64,000 nucleotides of DNA, from contig VXAY01005810.1 of NCBI GenBank assembly GCA_013399855.1, positions 1,451,383-1,515,382 on the forward strand, in the 5' to 3' direction. Source of the DNA: Oxyruncus cristatus. Taxonomy: Eukaryota; Chordata; Aves; Passeriformes; Cotingidae. Numbering within the stretch: the stretch's first letter is position 1; every line of letters begins with the position of its first letter. Shown here piece after piece: positions 37,987 through 49,800 of this stretch. Below the pieces are notes generated by a model. The model was not told the DNA's origin and did not search any database. It was given only the letters and a program-made list of their open reading frames with translations. The translations under genes and the position numbers were made by a program.

Positions 37987-39916
37987 GCAACGTGTGCCTC
38001 CAGTCGCAAACTCCGGCTAATCCGGCGGCAGATTTTCCATGGTGTGACAGGGACTGCCCACATCCTTTCCCAGTAATTATCAAAAAAACAGGGAAGCCAC
38101 TCGTTGCTTGTCTCCCTTTACGAGGTGTGGCAGAGCTCCAGCCCCACAGCCGGTGCCACGTCCGCGGTTTTCCCTCGCAGTCAGGCCCTGCTGTGCCCCC
38201 TCACCAGGGCGGGCGTTCCCATGGGAGTTTGGGGACAGGGAGCCACTGCTCCCTTTTGCCTCCTGAATTCCAGGAGCACTGTCTGGCTTCAGGGGAAGCC
38301 TCGTCTCGCTGTGAGCACAGGCACTTCTCCAGTGGTTCTGGGAATGCTGTATTGGGAAAAGGGAGTTAATTGTCAGCCTGGGTTTCCACCACAGTTCCCA
38401 AACGCTTGGCTAGACGGGATTTATTTTTCCTAATTAAAGGAGGATACCACAAATAAGAGGCCCCAGTGTGGAACTTGAAGCACCAGCTGTATTGTCACAG
38501 AAGCATTTCTCAGTGGTGGTTTTCCTGTACTTGTTACCAGGTCAGTCCCCTCTCTGAGCTGCACCCATCGTGTCTTTTGGCCCATAAAAGTAAGGAATGG
38601 ACGTTTGCAATTCCAGTTGCAGCAGAGCTCACTGAAGGATGACACTGCTGCTCTCCTGCTCCCACGGAAGGGACAGCACAGGCACCGTCCCTGCCTCTGT
38701 GGAAGCAGGAAGTGTTCTGTTCCCAACACCTTCCTGTCATGGGAACACATGGAATGTTTGCATGGAAATCCCCCCCTAAAGGCCCTGCAGAGCGAGGATC
38801 AGCTCACAGATCCCAGTCGTTCCAGTGACTCACTGGAATGCTCAGCATCCTCTCAGATGTTGCTGCCAGCCAAAGCCCAGTGTCCTTCCAGGCTGTATCC
38901 AAGGTGACAGGATTGTCACAGCCCACCTTCCCCCACTCCCTCTGTGTACAGGCACCCGGACACGCTGCCTTCGCTTTGGCTCTGTGGAATTCCAGACCTG
39001 TAACTCCTTTTCCTGCATGGATTCTGTCACTGGAGAAGAGCAACGGGATTTTCTTTGTTTTTTTAGTGTGTCTGTTTTCTGGAGCTGCCTTGGCGTGACC
39101 TGTGGAAAGTGGGTTTTCAGTCTCTTTCTGTATATTTGGAGTTCTAAGGGATGATTAGCCTGGTAATTTAATGTATTTATGGCTTTTCCCCACTGTACCC
39201 CTGGTGCTTCCACGCTGTGACCATGGTGGCAGCTTTTCCCTGCTGCTCCAGCCCCTTCCCTACCCCTCCATCTCCGTGTTTGGGTGTGAATTCCTGGGTA
39301 CCTGCCCACCTCAGGGGTCACCTGTGGCCTGGGAATTGTCACCTCACGCACTGACCATTCCAATGACTTTCCCTCCCTGGCAGCAGCTTTTCCTTGCTGG
39401 GTTTGGTCTGAGCAGCTCATTATTCCCTGAGCTCCGTGCAGGGTTTGTGAGTGAGTGAAGTTCAGCCCCAGGTGGGGCAGGAGCACGTGGAAACCCACGG
39501 AACGCTCCGAGTTCCTCAGCTACACTGGGAATTACACTTGAAGCAAAACCTGCCCTTCCCATAAAAGCTGCTGTTGTACAAACTGCTGCTTTGGGTTTAT
39601 TTTTAATTTTGGACCTGTATGTAACTCCAGTTCTCAGCGTTAAAATATGAATGTCGTAATTCTATGAAGTGATCAGAAAAAACTTCTCTTTATGTTGTGA
39701 TTCTTCTCCTGCCCTCTGGGCAAATGTTGTTTCTCTTCCAGAAGTGGTTTTGTGATTATTAGTTGGAGCTGTTTGGGTTTGTTCTATGCTGGAGTCACTG
39801 CTGGTATTTTAAATCCCATGAGAATAAGTGTTATTAATTGACTTTAGTACCTTGTTTACTCCCTTGATTCCTGCAATGATTTATAAATCCTGTCTTGAGA
39901 TTCAAACCTGGTGTTC

Positions 39917-39922
39917 AATAAA
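39917..39922 (+). promoter_or_regulatory. Probable distal poly(A) signal of SYNRG
   Basis: A canonical AATAAA with a T-rich downstream element (cgttttgtatctg). It is the last such hexamer before the DUSP14 3' end on the opposite strand. Confidence 0.5.
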
Positions 39923-39940
39923 GAGCTCGTTTTGTATCTG

Positions 39941-41827
39941 ACCAGGCGGGGAAGCTGAAATATTTATATCATAATGTAAGTGAAACCTGCTTGCTGGCTG
40001 GGATGTGGAAAGTGCCTCACCAAACATTGAAAACTATCAAATATTTTTCAAGCAATTAAGACACCATTTGGAAAAGCCCCTGTGGAGCAGGAAGAGGGAT
40101 GTTCCCCTCAAATCCAGTGGGTGTGCTCGCAGCAATCCAAGCTGAGCTGTGGCTCTCTCTCTTCTTTGGTTTCTATAGATTTAAGGATGGGAAAACTGGA
40201 TTTTGAGGGGGAAAACATTCACACAAAATCTCTTTTGTTGGACTGAACACAAGAGGAGCTTTTGCAAAGAAATGCCCACAAGCATTAGCACTGTAATACA
40301 ACCTCGAAGGGGGATTTCAGGTGAATTCTTTGTTTCCTGATGTGCTTTACTAGGCAATTTCATTTTTTTATAGGTCTAAGTTTCCCTTGTGTTTAAAAAT
40401 CAGCCTTTGGTGCCTTCTTGGCCGAACATCAACATCTTCCCTCCCCTCGGTACTCACACAGTGGAATTATGGAATAATTCACAGCAGACAATTCTTACCT
40501 TCAGTTTTTACATAAAAAATACTGTTAAATTACACACTGCCCACTTTTTGGGTAAAGTTTGATTTGATGAGCAGATTTGAGTTTTTAGTTATTTTTTCCC
40601 CCTTAAAATGCCATGTATTGGAATGTCTCCAAATTAACAATTAATCTTGATTTTTACTCTCTAGTTCCTTTCTTACCATTTCCCTGGCTGCAGTTTAATT
40701 CATGATAAAAATAGGGAGATGAGTAAAATTCATTTTTTTAAGTGGACATCAGTCTCCCGTGTCTGTCACTGGAACTGGGACACAGCCACGGAGCCTGAAC
40801 TGGGAACAGCTGATGGCAAACCTCACCTTTATTTCAGTGGGACGAAACTCATCTGGGAAAAGCAGGAGGAAACCTCTCATGTCCTTGTGGTGGTGAAGGA
40901 CGCCAGGATCCCTGTGTGGATACTGTTGGAAAACCGGTGTTGTGAGTATTGGGGGAGTTTCTGGCTGTTTTGACTGATAAAGGATCAAAGGTGGGTTTGC
41001 GAGGGAATGGGGGGAATACATCCCTGCATTCAGGAAACAGTGGCTTTGGATGCCCGTGGAAGGGTGAGGAATGTGCAGTAACTTTTCCCAGGGACATCTC
41101 CGTGGTGTTAATGCAGTTTGAGTGACTCCCCCAAGGGCTGAGAGCTCTCTCCTGCCCCCACCCCCAGCGAGTGCCCTCAGGCCTCACTTGGAGTCTGTGA
41201 ACTTTCCACACCCTCGCTGGACCTCCTGGAGTCTGGGAACCACAGAGCTCCCTGTCCTACCCCACGTGAGTCTCAGCCTGTGGCATCTGCTCTGGGGTCC
41301 CCAGTAAATGGGAAAATTCTGGGTCAGAGATACAGGTCAAAGCCTCTGTGGCGAATTTGCTCTGATCTAGACTTTTATTGCAGCCAGCTCTGGTTTTACC
41401 CATGAGCCCAGTGAGGCTGAGGCCATTTAAATGGTTTTGTGTTGGCCTTATCAGGATTTATTTCAGCCCTGATGCCTTTCAGTCTGGGGACACCAAGGAC
41501 CTGGTTGTGCCATCCTGACACAGCACAGTTCAGCTGGGAGAGCCCTTCAGCCACGCCTGCTGCTCCTCAGAACCTGGGCTGCTCACCGGGACTCGGGGAG
41601 GTACAAAGTGTGCAACGGCCCGAGGGGCTGCCTGGCTGCTGCGAGGAGGAGCAGGGATGGCAGGACAGGACGGGCTGGGAGGGGTGAGCCGAGCGCCAGG
41701 AACAGCTCGCGGTGTTTTGCTCAAGGCTCAGGTCCAGGGCTGCCCAAAGCCGCTGCTCTGCGTCACGCCGTGTTCCCGCGGCTCCCGGAGCTCCATCAGC
41801 GCCGCTCGGAACAGGAAACCAACACGT
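39941..41827. other. Spacer between convergent SYNRG and DUSP14
   Basis: No conserved coding sequence. A CpG-rich patch lies at about 41640-41815, just beyond the DUSP14 3' end. Otherwise unremarkable. Confidence 0.55.
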
Positions 41828-43143
41828 GTTCTGGTTTGATCTTTATTGATTTTATTTTACAAGTATAGAATCTCATTTAAATCAGCGATCGCGGCATCCA
41901 GCAATCTGCCTGCTCCTCCTCCCGAGGCAGAGGACACCAGTGTCTCCTCAGGAACGGGGCTCTCCTGGGCTCCGGTGACGCTCCAAGAAAACCAGTCCCT
42001 TCCCTGCCGGGAGGGCAGCAATGGGCGGGTGCCGTGGGAACGCTTCTCCCGCGGCAAGGCTGGGGTTGGAATCACTCCCGGCACACTCAGCACAAGGCAG
42101 AGCCCGTGTGCCCCGGCCGGGAGGGTGGACAGATCCGTTGGTGCGGAATAATCCCAGAATGCAGCATAACCTTGAGGACGGAATGGAGTGATTCGGAAAT
42201 GGACTAAGGCAGATCATGACCGGGCTCGGAGCTGAAGAATCAAGCGGATTTCCCAGCTTCCAACAGAGTGGTTGCTGGAATGTTCACACGCACGGCCCAG
42301 CCCCTTGAGCAGGGGGCCGTGCACGGATTCCTAAACGTCTCTTTGGTTGTCCAGCGGGTTCAACCCTCTTGCTTCTGTCTTGAGCCACATCTGGACAGGA
42401 TCTGTTGACTTTCCACCCGAAAAACACACCAGCATTTTCCAGTAGCTGAAGTGTATTCCAGGACTATTGCCCTGGCAGGGAACGAGTTAAAAAGGATCTT
42501 GTATTTATTTGATTTGAATCGTCCAAATTTTATTTTCCTTGTGGCTGACACGGACTGATTCACTTTTTTTCTTTTCTAACTTTGAATACGATTAAGAGCT
42601 GACTAAAGATCTCAAACACTATATACTGAGAGTCACTACAGATGTTAAAGAAAACACCAGCACTAGCACCACAGCCCTGCATTCCAGCCTTCCTGGTGCG
42701 TGGAACACCCGCTGCCGTGGAGCAGGGCCTTGTTCACTCTGTGCTAGTGCTGCTCCCGAGCCACTACAGGTTTTGCAGGGAAGCAAACAAGCTCTAACGA
42801 AATACCCAGGCTACTACCGCGTCACAAAGCGCACTTGGCTCAGCAACTCTGCCAAGTGCCTCTTAGGCCTTTCCTTGCAGGACCCTAATAAACTGACTGA
42901 AAAGGGAGGAATAAACTCATAAGGAGGCCTGGTTCTGCTAAATGAGAGATGCAGATGGGAAATCCCCATAGAGAGAAATGCTTTGAAAGGAATCGTTGGC
43001 CTTGCAGGTTAGTGAGGTGAGAATTGAGGTTCGGCTGTATGGTAAAGAATCAAAGTTGGCTGTAGAAGAAGAAGGGAATGTCTCCAGTCTGGTTGTCTCA
43101 GAATAGCGCGTCCCTTCTGTTGTGCTTCCTGTCTGCAGTCCCA
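41828..43143 (-). other. DUSP14: DUSP14 3' untranslated region
   Basis: The sequence from the stop codon to two closely spaced minus-strand AATAAA hexamers at 41851-41856 and 41842-41847 gives a 3'UTR of about 1.3 kb, in line with the human gene. No coding sequence is seen. The cleavage point is estimated. Confidence 0.7.
41842..41856 (-). promoter_or_regulatory. Twin poly(A) signals of DUSP14
   Basis: TTTATT occurs twice on the plus strand (41842-41847 and 41851-41856), which is AATAAA twice on the coding strand. The spacing and position after a 1.3 kb UTR fit a 3' end near 41825. Confidence 0.65.
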
Positions 43144-43740
43144 TTAAATTCCCCAGTAAGGCATCAGGGGTCTCCTCTCTCTCTCATAAACGTCTGGGAT
43201 GATGCCGTAGGGTGTCTGTACCATTTTAACCGTCGTCTTCCCGAAGAGCTTCCTCTCGTAGTCTATCAGCTGCCTCCAGAAGCCCACGTTGGGCCGTATG
43301 ACGGGGCGCCGGGACTTGACCCAGTTGTAGGCCTCGAAGAGGGAGACCTTGTGGTACTTCATGAGGAAGGCGATGCAGAGCGTGGCCGACCTGCTGACGC
43401 CGGCGGCGCAGTGCACCAGCGTGGCCCCGTGTTTCCGCGCCACGCTGTTGATCTTGTCGGCCACGCTGTCGAAGTACAGGGAGATGGGGGCGTTGGGCAT
43501 GTCAGCCAAAGGCACTTTGACGTATTCAAACTGGGGCCAGTTGAAGTTGGGGATCTCGATGGTGGCGTTGATGATGCAGGTGATGCCCCGGGAGAGCAGC
43601 ACGTGCCGGTTGGAGGCGACGCTGCCCCGGCTCAGGTACAGCGAGGGGGTGATTTGGGCGATGCCCCCCAGGGCACCTTCGGAGAGCATTCGTGGAGCCA
43701 TCAGAGTTCTCGGTAAGGAGTTGTGGCTTCTGGAGGTCAT
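43144..43740 (-). CDS. DUSP14: DUSP14, dual specificity protein phosphatase 14 (MKP6)
   Basis: A small cytosolic phosphatase that removes phosphate from Tyr and Ser/Thr; in mammals it acts on MAP kinases and on TAB1/TAK1 signalling. The coding region is one intact exon of 198 codons, exactly the human length. The catalytic signature HCAAGVSR is at residues 110-117 (Cys111, Arg117; bases 43390-43413), and Asp80 in PLADMP is the expected general acid. The C-terminus VYERERRPLMPYWGI matches human VYEKESRHLMPYWGI. The ATG at 43740 is chosen because it aligns with the human start (MTSRSHNSLPRTLMAPRM) and because an in-frame TGA sits 18 bases upstream (43756-43758). Like many small DUSPs it lacks an N-terminal MAP-kinase-binding (rhodanese-like) domain. 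It converges on SYNRG. Confidence 0.98.
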   Translation of the reverse strand: MTSRSHNSLPRTLMAPRMLSEGALGGIAQITPSLYLSRGSVASNRHVLLSRGITCIINATIEIPNFNWPQFEYVKVPLADMPNAPISLYFDSVADKINSVARKHGATLVHCAAGVSRSATLCIAFLMKYHKVSLFEAYNWVKSRRPVIRPNVGFWRQLIDYERKLFGKTTVKMVQTPYGIIPDVYERERRPLMPYWGI

Positions 43741-43858
43741 GGAGGATCTTGGCACTCACGCTTCCATTATGGGAAGAGGTCCAACGGGATCTTCAGCCAA
43801 GGGAAGGATTGTCTGGCCTGGTGGTGGTGGGACAGCGAGAGCTTCCTCTGCTTAGTCA
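43741..43858 (-). other. DUSP14: DUSP14 5'UTR part of the coding exon (inferred splice acceptor)
   Basis: On the minus strand a pyrimidine-rich acceptor (cttgtgttttgcag) ends at 43859. The exon would start at 43858 with about 118 bases of 5'UTR before the ATG. The human gene also has non-coding upstream exons. An internal GTGAGT at about 43754-43759 could be an alternative donor. Confidence 0.5.
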
Positions 43859-46800
43859 CTGCAAAACACAAGTGAGGCCACATGAGAGGGGCAGCTGTCC
43901 CTGAGCTGTGTCTGGACAAGGGAACAGGAAACCCCAACTCGCCCTGCTGTGGCCTGGCAAAGCTCCGTGGGGAATGTGGGTCTGGTTTCACAGTGCTCAT
44001 CAGCACCAGGCCCCCAGGCATCGCCTGGACAGAACAGTAACAAAAAATCTCCCGGCCTAATTAGCCCCAATTACTCGTCAAGGATTTACCTGTGGGCCTG
44101 GACAGCATCTCACCCAGATCAGCACGTGGAAGATGAGCTACACCTTTTCCATGCCCAAACCCAGCAGCCTCACAGCTGGCCAGGGTCCAGAGGGATGGTG
44201 AGGAACAGCAGCTGCCAGCAATTTGCAGCACCCTGCCCTCTCCCCAGTGCCACCCTTCTCCTTTTTTAGGAGTACGCAGGGCCCCGCCAAAGCACATAAA
44301 CAGAGGAAAGTCGCTCATTAGGGACGGCGGTGAGTCACGTCCATCCCCATCACTCATCGGCTCCCGTCGAAGCAGGGCAAGTGTGGAAAGAGTGACCTGG
44401 TTATGTCAGAAGCTGGGAGTAAAACCCAAGCAGAGGCTGGGACAGGGGAGGCTCTGCTGCTGCTTTAATGCCTCGCTGATGCTTTGGAGAGGGACACGCG
44501 CTGCAAGGCTTGGGATCGCCTGCGGGGGCCACGCTGGGGCCCTGCTCTGATCCCCCTGCTCCTTTAGGGCTTCTCCAAAGCCAGTGGGGAAACCACAACC
44601 AAGGGGATGAGCCCTGAAGCATTAATAATTTGCCGGTCTGTGTGTTCTCCTGCTGCAGATGGGCCGTGGGAGAGGCTCCGGTCTGCGCAGGCTGGAGAGG
44701 CCCTGCCCTGCTCAGGTACCTCTGAGCCCACCCGTGTCACTGGCACTGCTGGAGGGGATCTGGGGGGTGCTCAGCACCCTGGGGAAGCAGGATTTGTCCC
44801 TTCAGCAGTTCACTCTTATGTTAGAGGATCCTCAAAGGACCCCAGCTGTAGCTTCCCCAGCCCTCAGTGCAGCGTCTGCCCACACCCCATGCTCAGGGAA
44901 GCACCCGCAGGTCCCAGCAGTGGCTGGTGGTGCTGCCAGCAGAGTTTTGGCTCTGTGGTACAGGAACTTAATGAGCATAATGCGGCCTCTTCCGTGGCTC
45001 TTCCCTGCTGGCACCTACTTGAGCAGCTCTGGAAGCCGAGGGCCCAAGAGCTGCAAGAGCTCCTGCCCCAACAAGGCCTTTGCTGCAGCTGTGAACACTC
45101 GGCTTCCCCCACGGACCCCCTGACACAGGCACCCAGCAGAAGCAGCAAGGAAAGGGTGTTTTTTCAAAGGAATACAGTCCTCTGAGCAGGGGGAATCCCT
45201 GCTCTCAAACAGCTCTTACTGACAACACAAAGGATCGGGGCACTTACGCTTGGTCACAACCTGTCCTGCTCCAAATCACGGGTCGGTACCGGGATGTCAC
45301 GGGGTGGTCATGGGAGGGCTCACAGAGTGTGTCCAGTGCTGACCTGGGGAGAGAAGAAAGCATGGATTTTACTGGGATCTGCACTGGACCTGATTCAGGT
45401 GGTTGTCCAAGAACTGGGAGGGAGGATCACGGTTTCCTGCTGGTCATCATCAGGCAGACAGAGGCCTTGGGAAGGCACTTGCTGCCAACACCGTAATGTC
45501 ACCAATTCCTGCCAACACAGCACTCAAAGTCACGGTAGGCCCAGAGGAATCTGAGCCTGGCACAAAAATCATGGCTTAGAAAAATATTAAATAGTTTAAG
45601 TAATTAATTTGCTCTAATGTCTCCTTTAGCATCTGCCCAGGCCCAGACACACCTCTGCATCCTTCTGATGGTGCCCAAAGCCACCCGGTGGGGAGCCCCT
45701 GCTCCTGTTCCTGAGGCACTGCTGGAAGTACAGGGTGAACAGGAAGGGGCAGAGTTGGTGCCAGAGCCACAGCATTCCACTCCCGCAAGGTGGAGGATGG
45801 GGCAACATCCCCTTTTCATTCTGCCAGACCAGAAGCACCCCAAGCCCCCAGAGTGGAGGTGAAGCGGCTGGGAAGTGCTGCTGGACCCCGGCAGAGCGAG
45901 AGCAGCGCCCGCCCCAAAGCAGCTCTGTGCAAGGCAGACCCTCCAGCTGCTCCCAGGGGCACCCGGAGCACTCCCAGGGTGGTTTGGGAAGGGCTTTGCT
46001 GCTTTCCATACAGTGCTTCCTGTTTGCAGGCAGCAACTTATCCGGATATTTGCATGTGACAGGCTGGGCTCGCTCTGCAAACTCCGGGGCCACCGGGCTG
46101 GCGGCAAACACCCGACCCGCTCCCGGCACCGCCGGCACGGCCCCTTGGCGCTCACCCAGTGCCACCCCCTGCCATGGGCAGGGACAGCTCCCACTGGCCC
46201 AGGTTGCTCCAAGCCCTGTCCAACCTGGCCTTGGACACTTCCAGGGCTGGGGCAGCCACAGCTTCTCTGGGCAACCTGTTACATCCCAGTTACATCCCCG
46301 GGGCTCCAAATGGCCGACACAGGCAGCACGGCCTCCGCTCCATGCTGAGCAGCTCTCGGCCAGAGGGAGCTCATCATTTAGGCGAGATAAGGCTGCTGTG
46401 CTCCCAACCCACGTGCCTGGTGGCTCAGGATGCTGCCCAGACATGGGGGAAAGCCACCGAGGGAGAGGGGCAGGTGCCAGCGTCCCTGCCCGCGTTCCAC
46501 GGCGCTCACAGCAGGAGCTGCCTGGGATGCCACTGACTGTGATGTGCTGTCTCAGGCATGTGACAGAGCCACGCTCCTGCCCACACACACCAGGCTGAGC
46601 AGCTGCTGGCGTGCAGGGAGCTGGGAATGAAAGGGGCCTCGTCTGCCTGGGCTGGCAGCGGCTCCTGCTGGGTGCGGCGCCTTCGGCTGAAATTGGGAGC
46701 TCCCAGCAGGCTGTGTGAGCCTTCATCTGGCCCCAAAGCTGCACCCCCTGCCTGGCCCCAGCTCAGACAAAGCCTTGCCCAGTCTGCTGTTTTGCTCCCA

Positions 46801-49800
46801 CAAAACTCCCTTTGCCTTTCTCAGCACACCCGTGTTATCCCGCTGCAACCCAACACTGTTGCTCTTCACGCAGCAGTTCCTGTCATTGTGCTAAAGCAGA
46901 GGGAGAGAGCAGTGAAAAGCCTCTTCCCAGCTGTTGCTGAGTGCAAGAAAAACCAAGAGGAAAATATCTGAAGATCAAACAAGGGACACACAGAGCCCAG
47001 CCCTGGCTGTGCCCCCTGCAGTACCTGGGAAGGCCGGTGGCACAACAGGCTCCTGGCACCGGCGGCCTCCTTCAGCCTCTGCTGCGGGAGCTGCTCTGGC
47101 ACAGCCAGGCTGCACCATCTTGTGTGCAGGACAGAGCCCACCTCGTCTCCCGTTTTCCCTGGTTGGAGTTTCGAGGGCTGGCACAGGCTGGGGGGTCACA
47201 CCGGCTCCAAGTGTGTCCTCGGGGTGCTGGGGCCTGTCCCGGCTGCCTTGTCACCACAGGTGCACCCCAGCACCAGGCAGGGCATCTGAGGGTTCTAAGG
47301 CAGCACTGGAAGTACCTCCCAATGGAGCTGGAATGTGACTGTGGTTTCCTGCAATGGCTGAAATTCCCAGATGGTGCAGTGTCGTCCTCTGGGAAAAGAC
47401 TGGCTGGTGATGGGCTGGTAGCAACCAGGTGTTCCCACCATCAGATCCTTGTTTGCTGAGCTGACTCCAATTAATGAATTAATTCATCTTGTAATAGCCC
47501 TGACCCACAGCAAATCCCTCTCCAGACTCTCCTTGGTCTTGCCCATGCAGAGCGAACAGCCAGTGCCACGTGCTGCCCCAGCCAGGGAGGGCTGGGACCG
47601 GGGGGTGGCAGGGGGTCCCTGGGGACCCTGGTGCTGCAGGGGCAGGACCGGTGCAGCCTCTTCCCTCCCCGGCAGCCCGGTGGGTTCTGCCATTGCCCTC
47701 ATCTGCATAATCAGGGGTGGGGGAAGCGAGTGGGTAATTACAGCCTGGAGAACACTCTGCTCTTCAAAGCCTCCAGGTCCTTTCCCGGAGCTCCCGGCCA
47801 GCAACGTCCTCAGGTGCGGGATTACGGAGAGGGGACACTCCTCCAGCCCCCACCATGTCTGGGATCTCACCCTGAATCCCCTGGCTCTGCTCGGCTCCAC
47901 GACTCAGGTGGGTCTGGCCGCTCCTGTCGGGCTCTGCGTGTTCTGCTGTACCTGGAGGCTGAGCTTTGAGGTTCACCTGTCCCAGGAGGAGGGGCAGGTG
48001 CTTTGTCCGTGGTAGCTGCTCCCACGGAAGGCAGGTTGTATCCCACCCGGGCTGGATTTCCTGCTCCTCTCCATCAAGGGGGTTTCCAAAGCCAGACAGC
48101 AGTGCCTTGGGTTTGTGCTTTGGTGGTGCAGCCCCTCGGAAAGGTTGCTGCTGGCAATGCTCGTGGCTCTGCCCTTCCAAATCTTGCAACAGCTGGAGTT
48201 TGTTTCTCTTTGCTTTCATTCCTGAGAATGCAGTTCTGCCAACAAAGGCTGAAATTCCCACGGGAAAGCGTTGCTGGTTCCTGAACCTCCTGAGAAAGGC
48301 TTGAAAACACCTCTGGAAGCTCAAAAGACAGAGGCACACAGGGTGATGTGAGTTAAATACTGTGATCTCCAGGACAGGAGGGAGAGCTGGTCGGGCTCTA
48401 GACAATGAGTTGGCAAGTCTGAGCTTCTGCCTTCTCATTCTGGTGCTGCTGGATGGTTTGCTCTGATTTGGGGGATTTTTTTTTTTAGTTTTCTTTTCTT
48501 TTTAAAGCGCTTCTGTGGCTTGTCCCTGAGGGATTTAACTAAGCCTTGCAGTTTGTGTCGAGTTCTGTGTCGGTAACAGAAGCAATGGAGCTGGTACCTG
48601 GCACAGGTGGAAGCTTCCCCAGCCTCATGTCCCCCTGGACTGTAGGTTTAGGGTGGGGGGAGGCTCAGGGGGGTGGTGGGCCCTGCTTTACAGGTGGAGC
48701 AGAGACACTGAAGCCCCTGGTTTTATTCCCAGAGCATCATCTGGGATTCGAAGCAGGTTTGTGGGCTGGGTGTGTGAAATGTCAGTACTGAGGCAAGCCT
48801 TCTCCCCCCTCCCAGGAGAGGAAAAGTTATTCATTTTGGAGATGACAAACGCTCTCCAATCCTGCAGTAAAGAGAAGAGTCAATATCGAGGGCGCTGAGT
48901 GAACGAGCCTGCTCAGGGCTCTTCCCAACCAGGCTGAACAGCAAATTGCTTCAGAAATGGTCCTGGAGAGTGGCATTTCAAATACATTTCAGCAGAGAGC
49001 ACAAAGTGCAGCCATTCTCGGGTCAGGGCTTGCTTGTGCTGAGTCCAAGGGAGGCTGAAGCAGAGCCGGGAGGGGAGGGGACGTGTGGGAGCCGCCGGCT
49101 CCTCTTCCCGTCCCTCCTGCAGCCCTTTGCTCTGCCGGGTCCTCTGCCCTTCCTTGGGTTGCGGTGGATGTGCTCCCGGAGCCATTACAGGCTCCTGTCG
49201 GAGCGCGGGTCAGAGCCATCGGCACAGCCTGCCCTGAAGGGATGAGTGGGCTGGGATGCAAAAGGAGGAAGGGGAGCAGCGGGGACGGCGGGATGGTCTG
49301 GGCGGAGACAGAGGATGCCGCGACCGACCCCTGATCGATTCTGCTCGCGGCCCGCGCTGGCCTCTCGGCGAGCGCAGGATGGGAGCTGTCAGATGTTAAA
49401 TCAAGATAATAATCTGTCTGCCCGGAGCTCTGAGCAGGCCTGGCTGCCTGGGCAGCTCCCAGCACAGCCGCGTCCCCGCGCTTGCCAGAACACACCAGTA
49501 ACTTCCCAGAGGATTCGTGAAAAAAGGGGAATCATGCCCAAAACGCACCACAAGACACTCGGCACACAGCCCCTGCTCTCCCGGGGAGCTCGAGGACCCC
49601 GGATCAAACACATTTCGTCCCTAAGCACAGTCTTGCCTCCCCCACACGCCTGGAGTCTGGGCTGCTCCCAGGAGCCGAGCCAGCTCCCGGGGCTGGTGAT
49701 CCCTGAGGAGCCTGTCCCAGCCTGCTGCCACGCTGCCTTCCGAGCGGTGACAGCCGCCACTCCCGTGTCACGGCTCGTCTCCCTCCCACCCGCACCACTG

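Larger units (their letters stand above)
36372..39940 (+). other. SYNRG: SYNRG 3' untranslated region (inferred)
   Basis: After the stop codon there is no further splice-consistent coding sequence on either strand. The last well-placed poly(A) signal before the spacer is AATAAA at 39917-39922, followed by a T/GT-rich stretch, giving a 3'UTR of about 3.5 kb. An earlier AATAAA at 37981-37986 could make a shorter form. The exact end is inferred. Confidence 0.55.

Noticed and set aside
43741..43755. Upstream start for DUSP14 at 43755
   Set aside because: The codon there is GTG, not ATG, and follows an in-frame TGA. The ATG at 43740 aligns with the human start.
43078..43855. Plus-strand open frames opposite DUSP14
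   Set aside because: Antisense shadows of a conserved GC-rich coding exon; the translations have no family features.
45604..46744. Minus-strand open frames of 202 and 372 codons
   Set aside because: The frame passes through a CR1 fragment (CPRPGWTGLGATWASG) and shows no domain. Long frames are expected in GC-rich, stop-poor DNA. The same CR1-derived peptide appears at 5038-5388 and 16383-16607.
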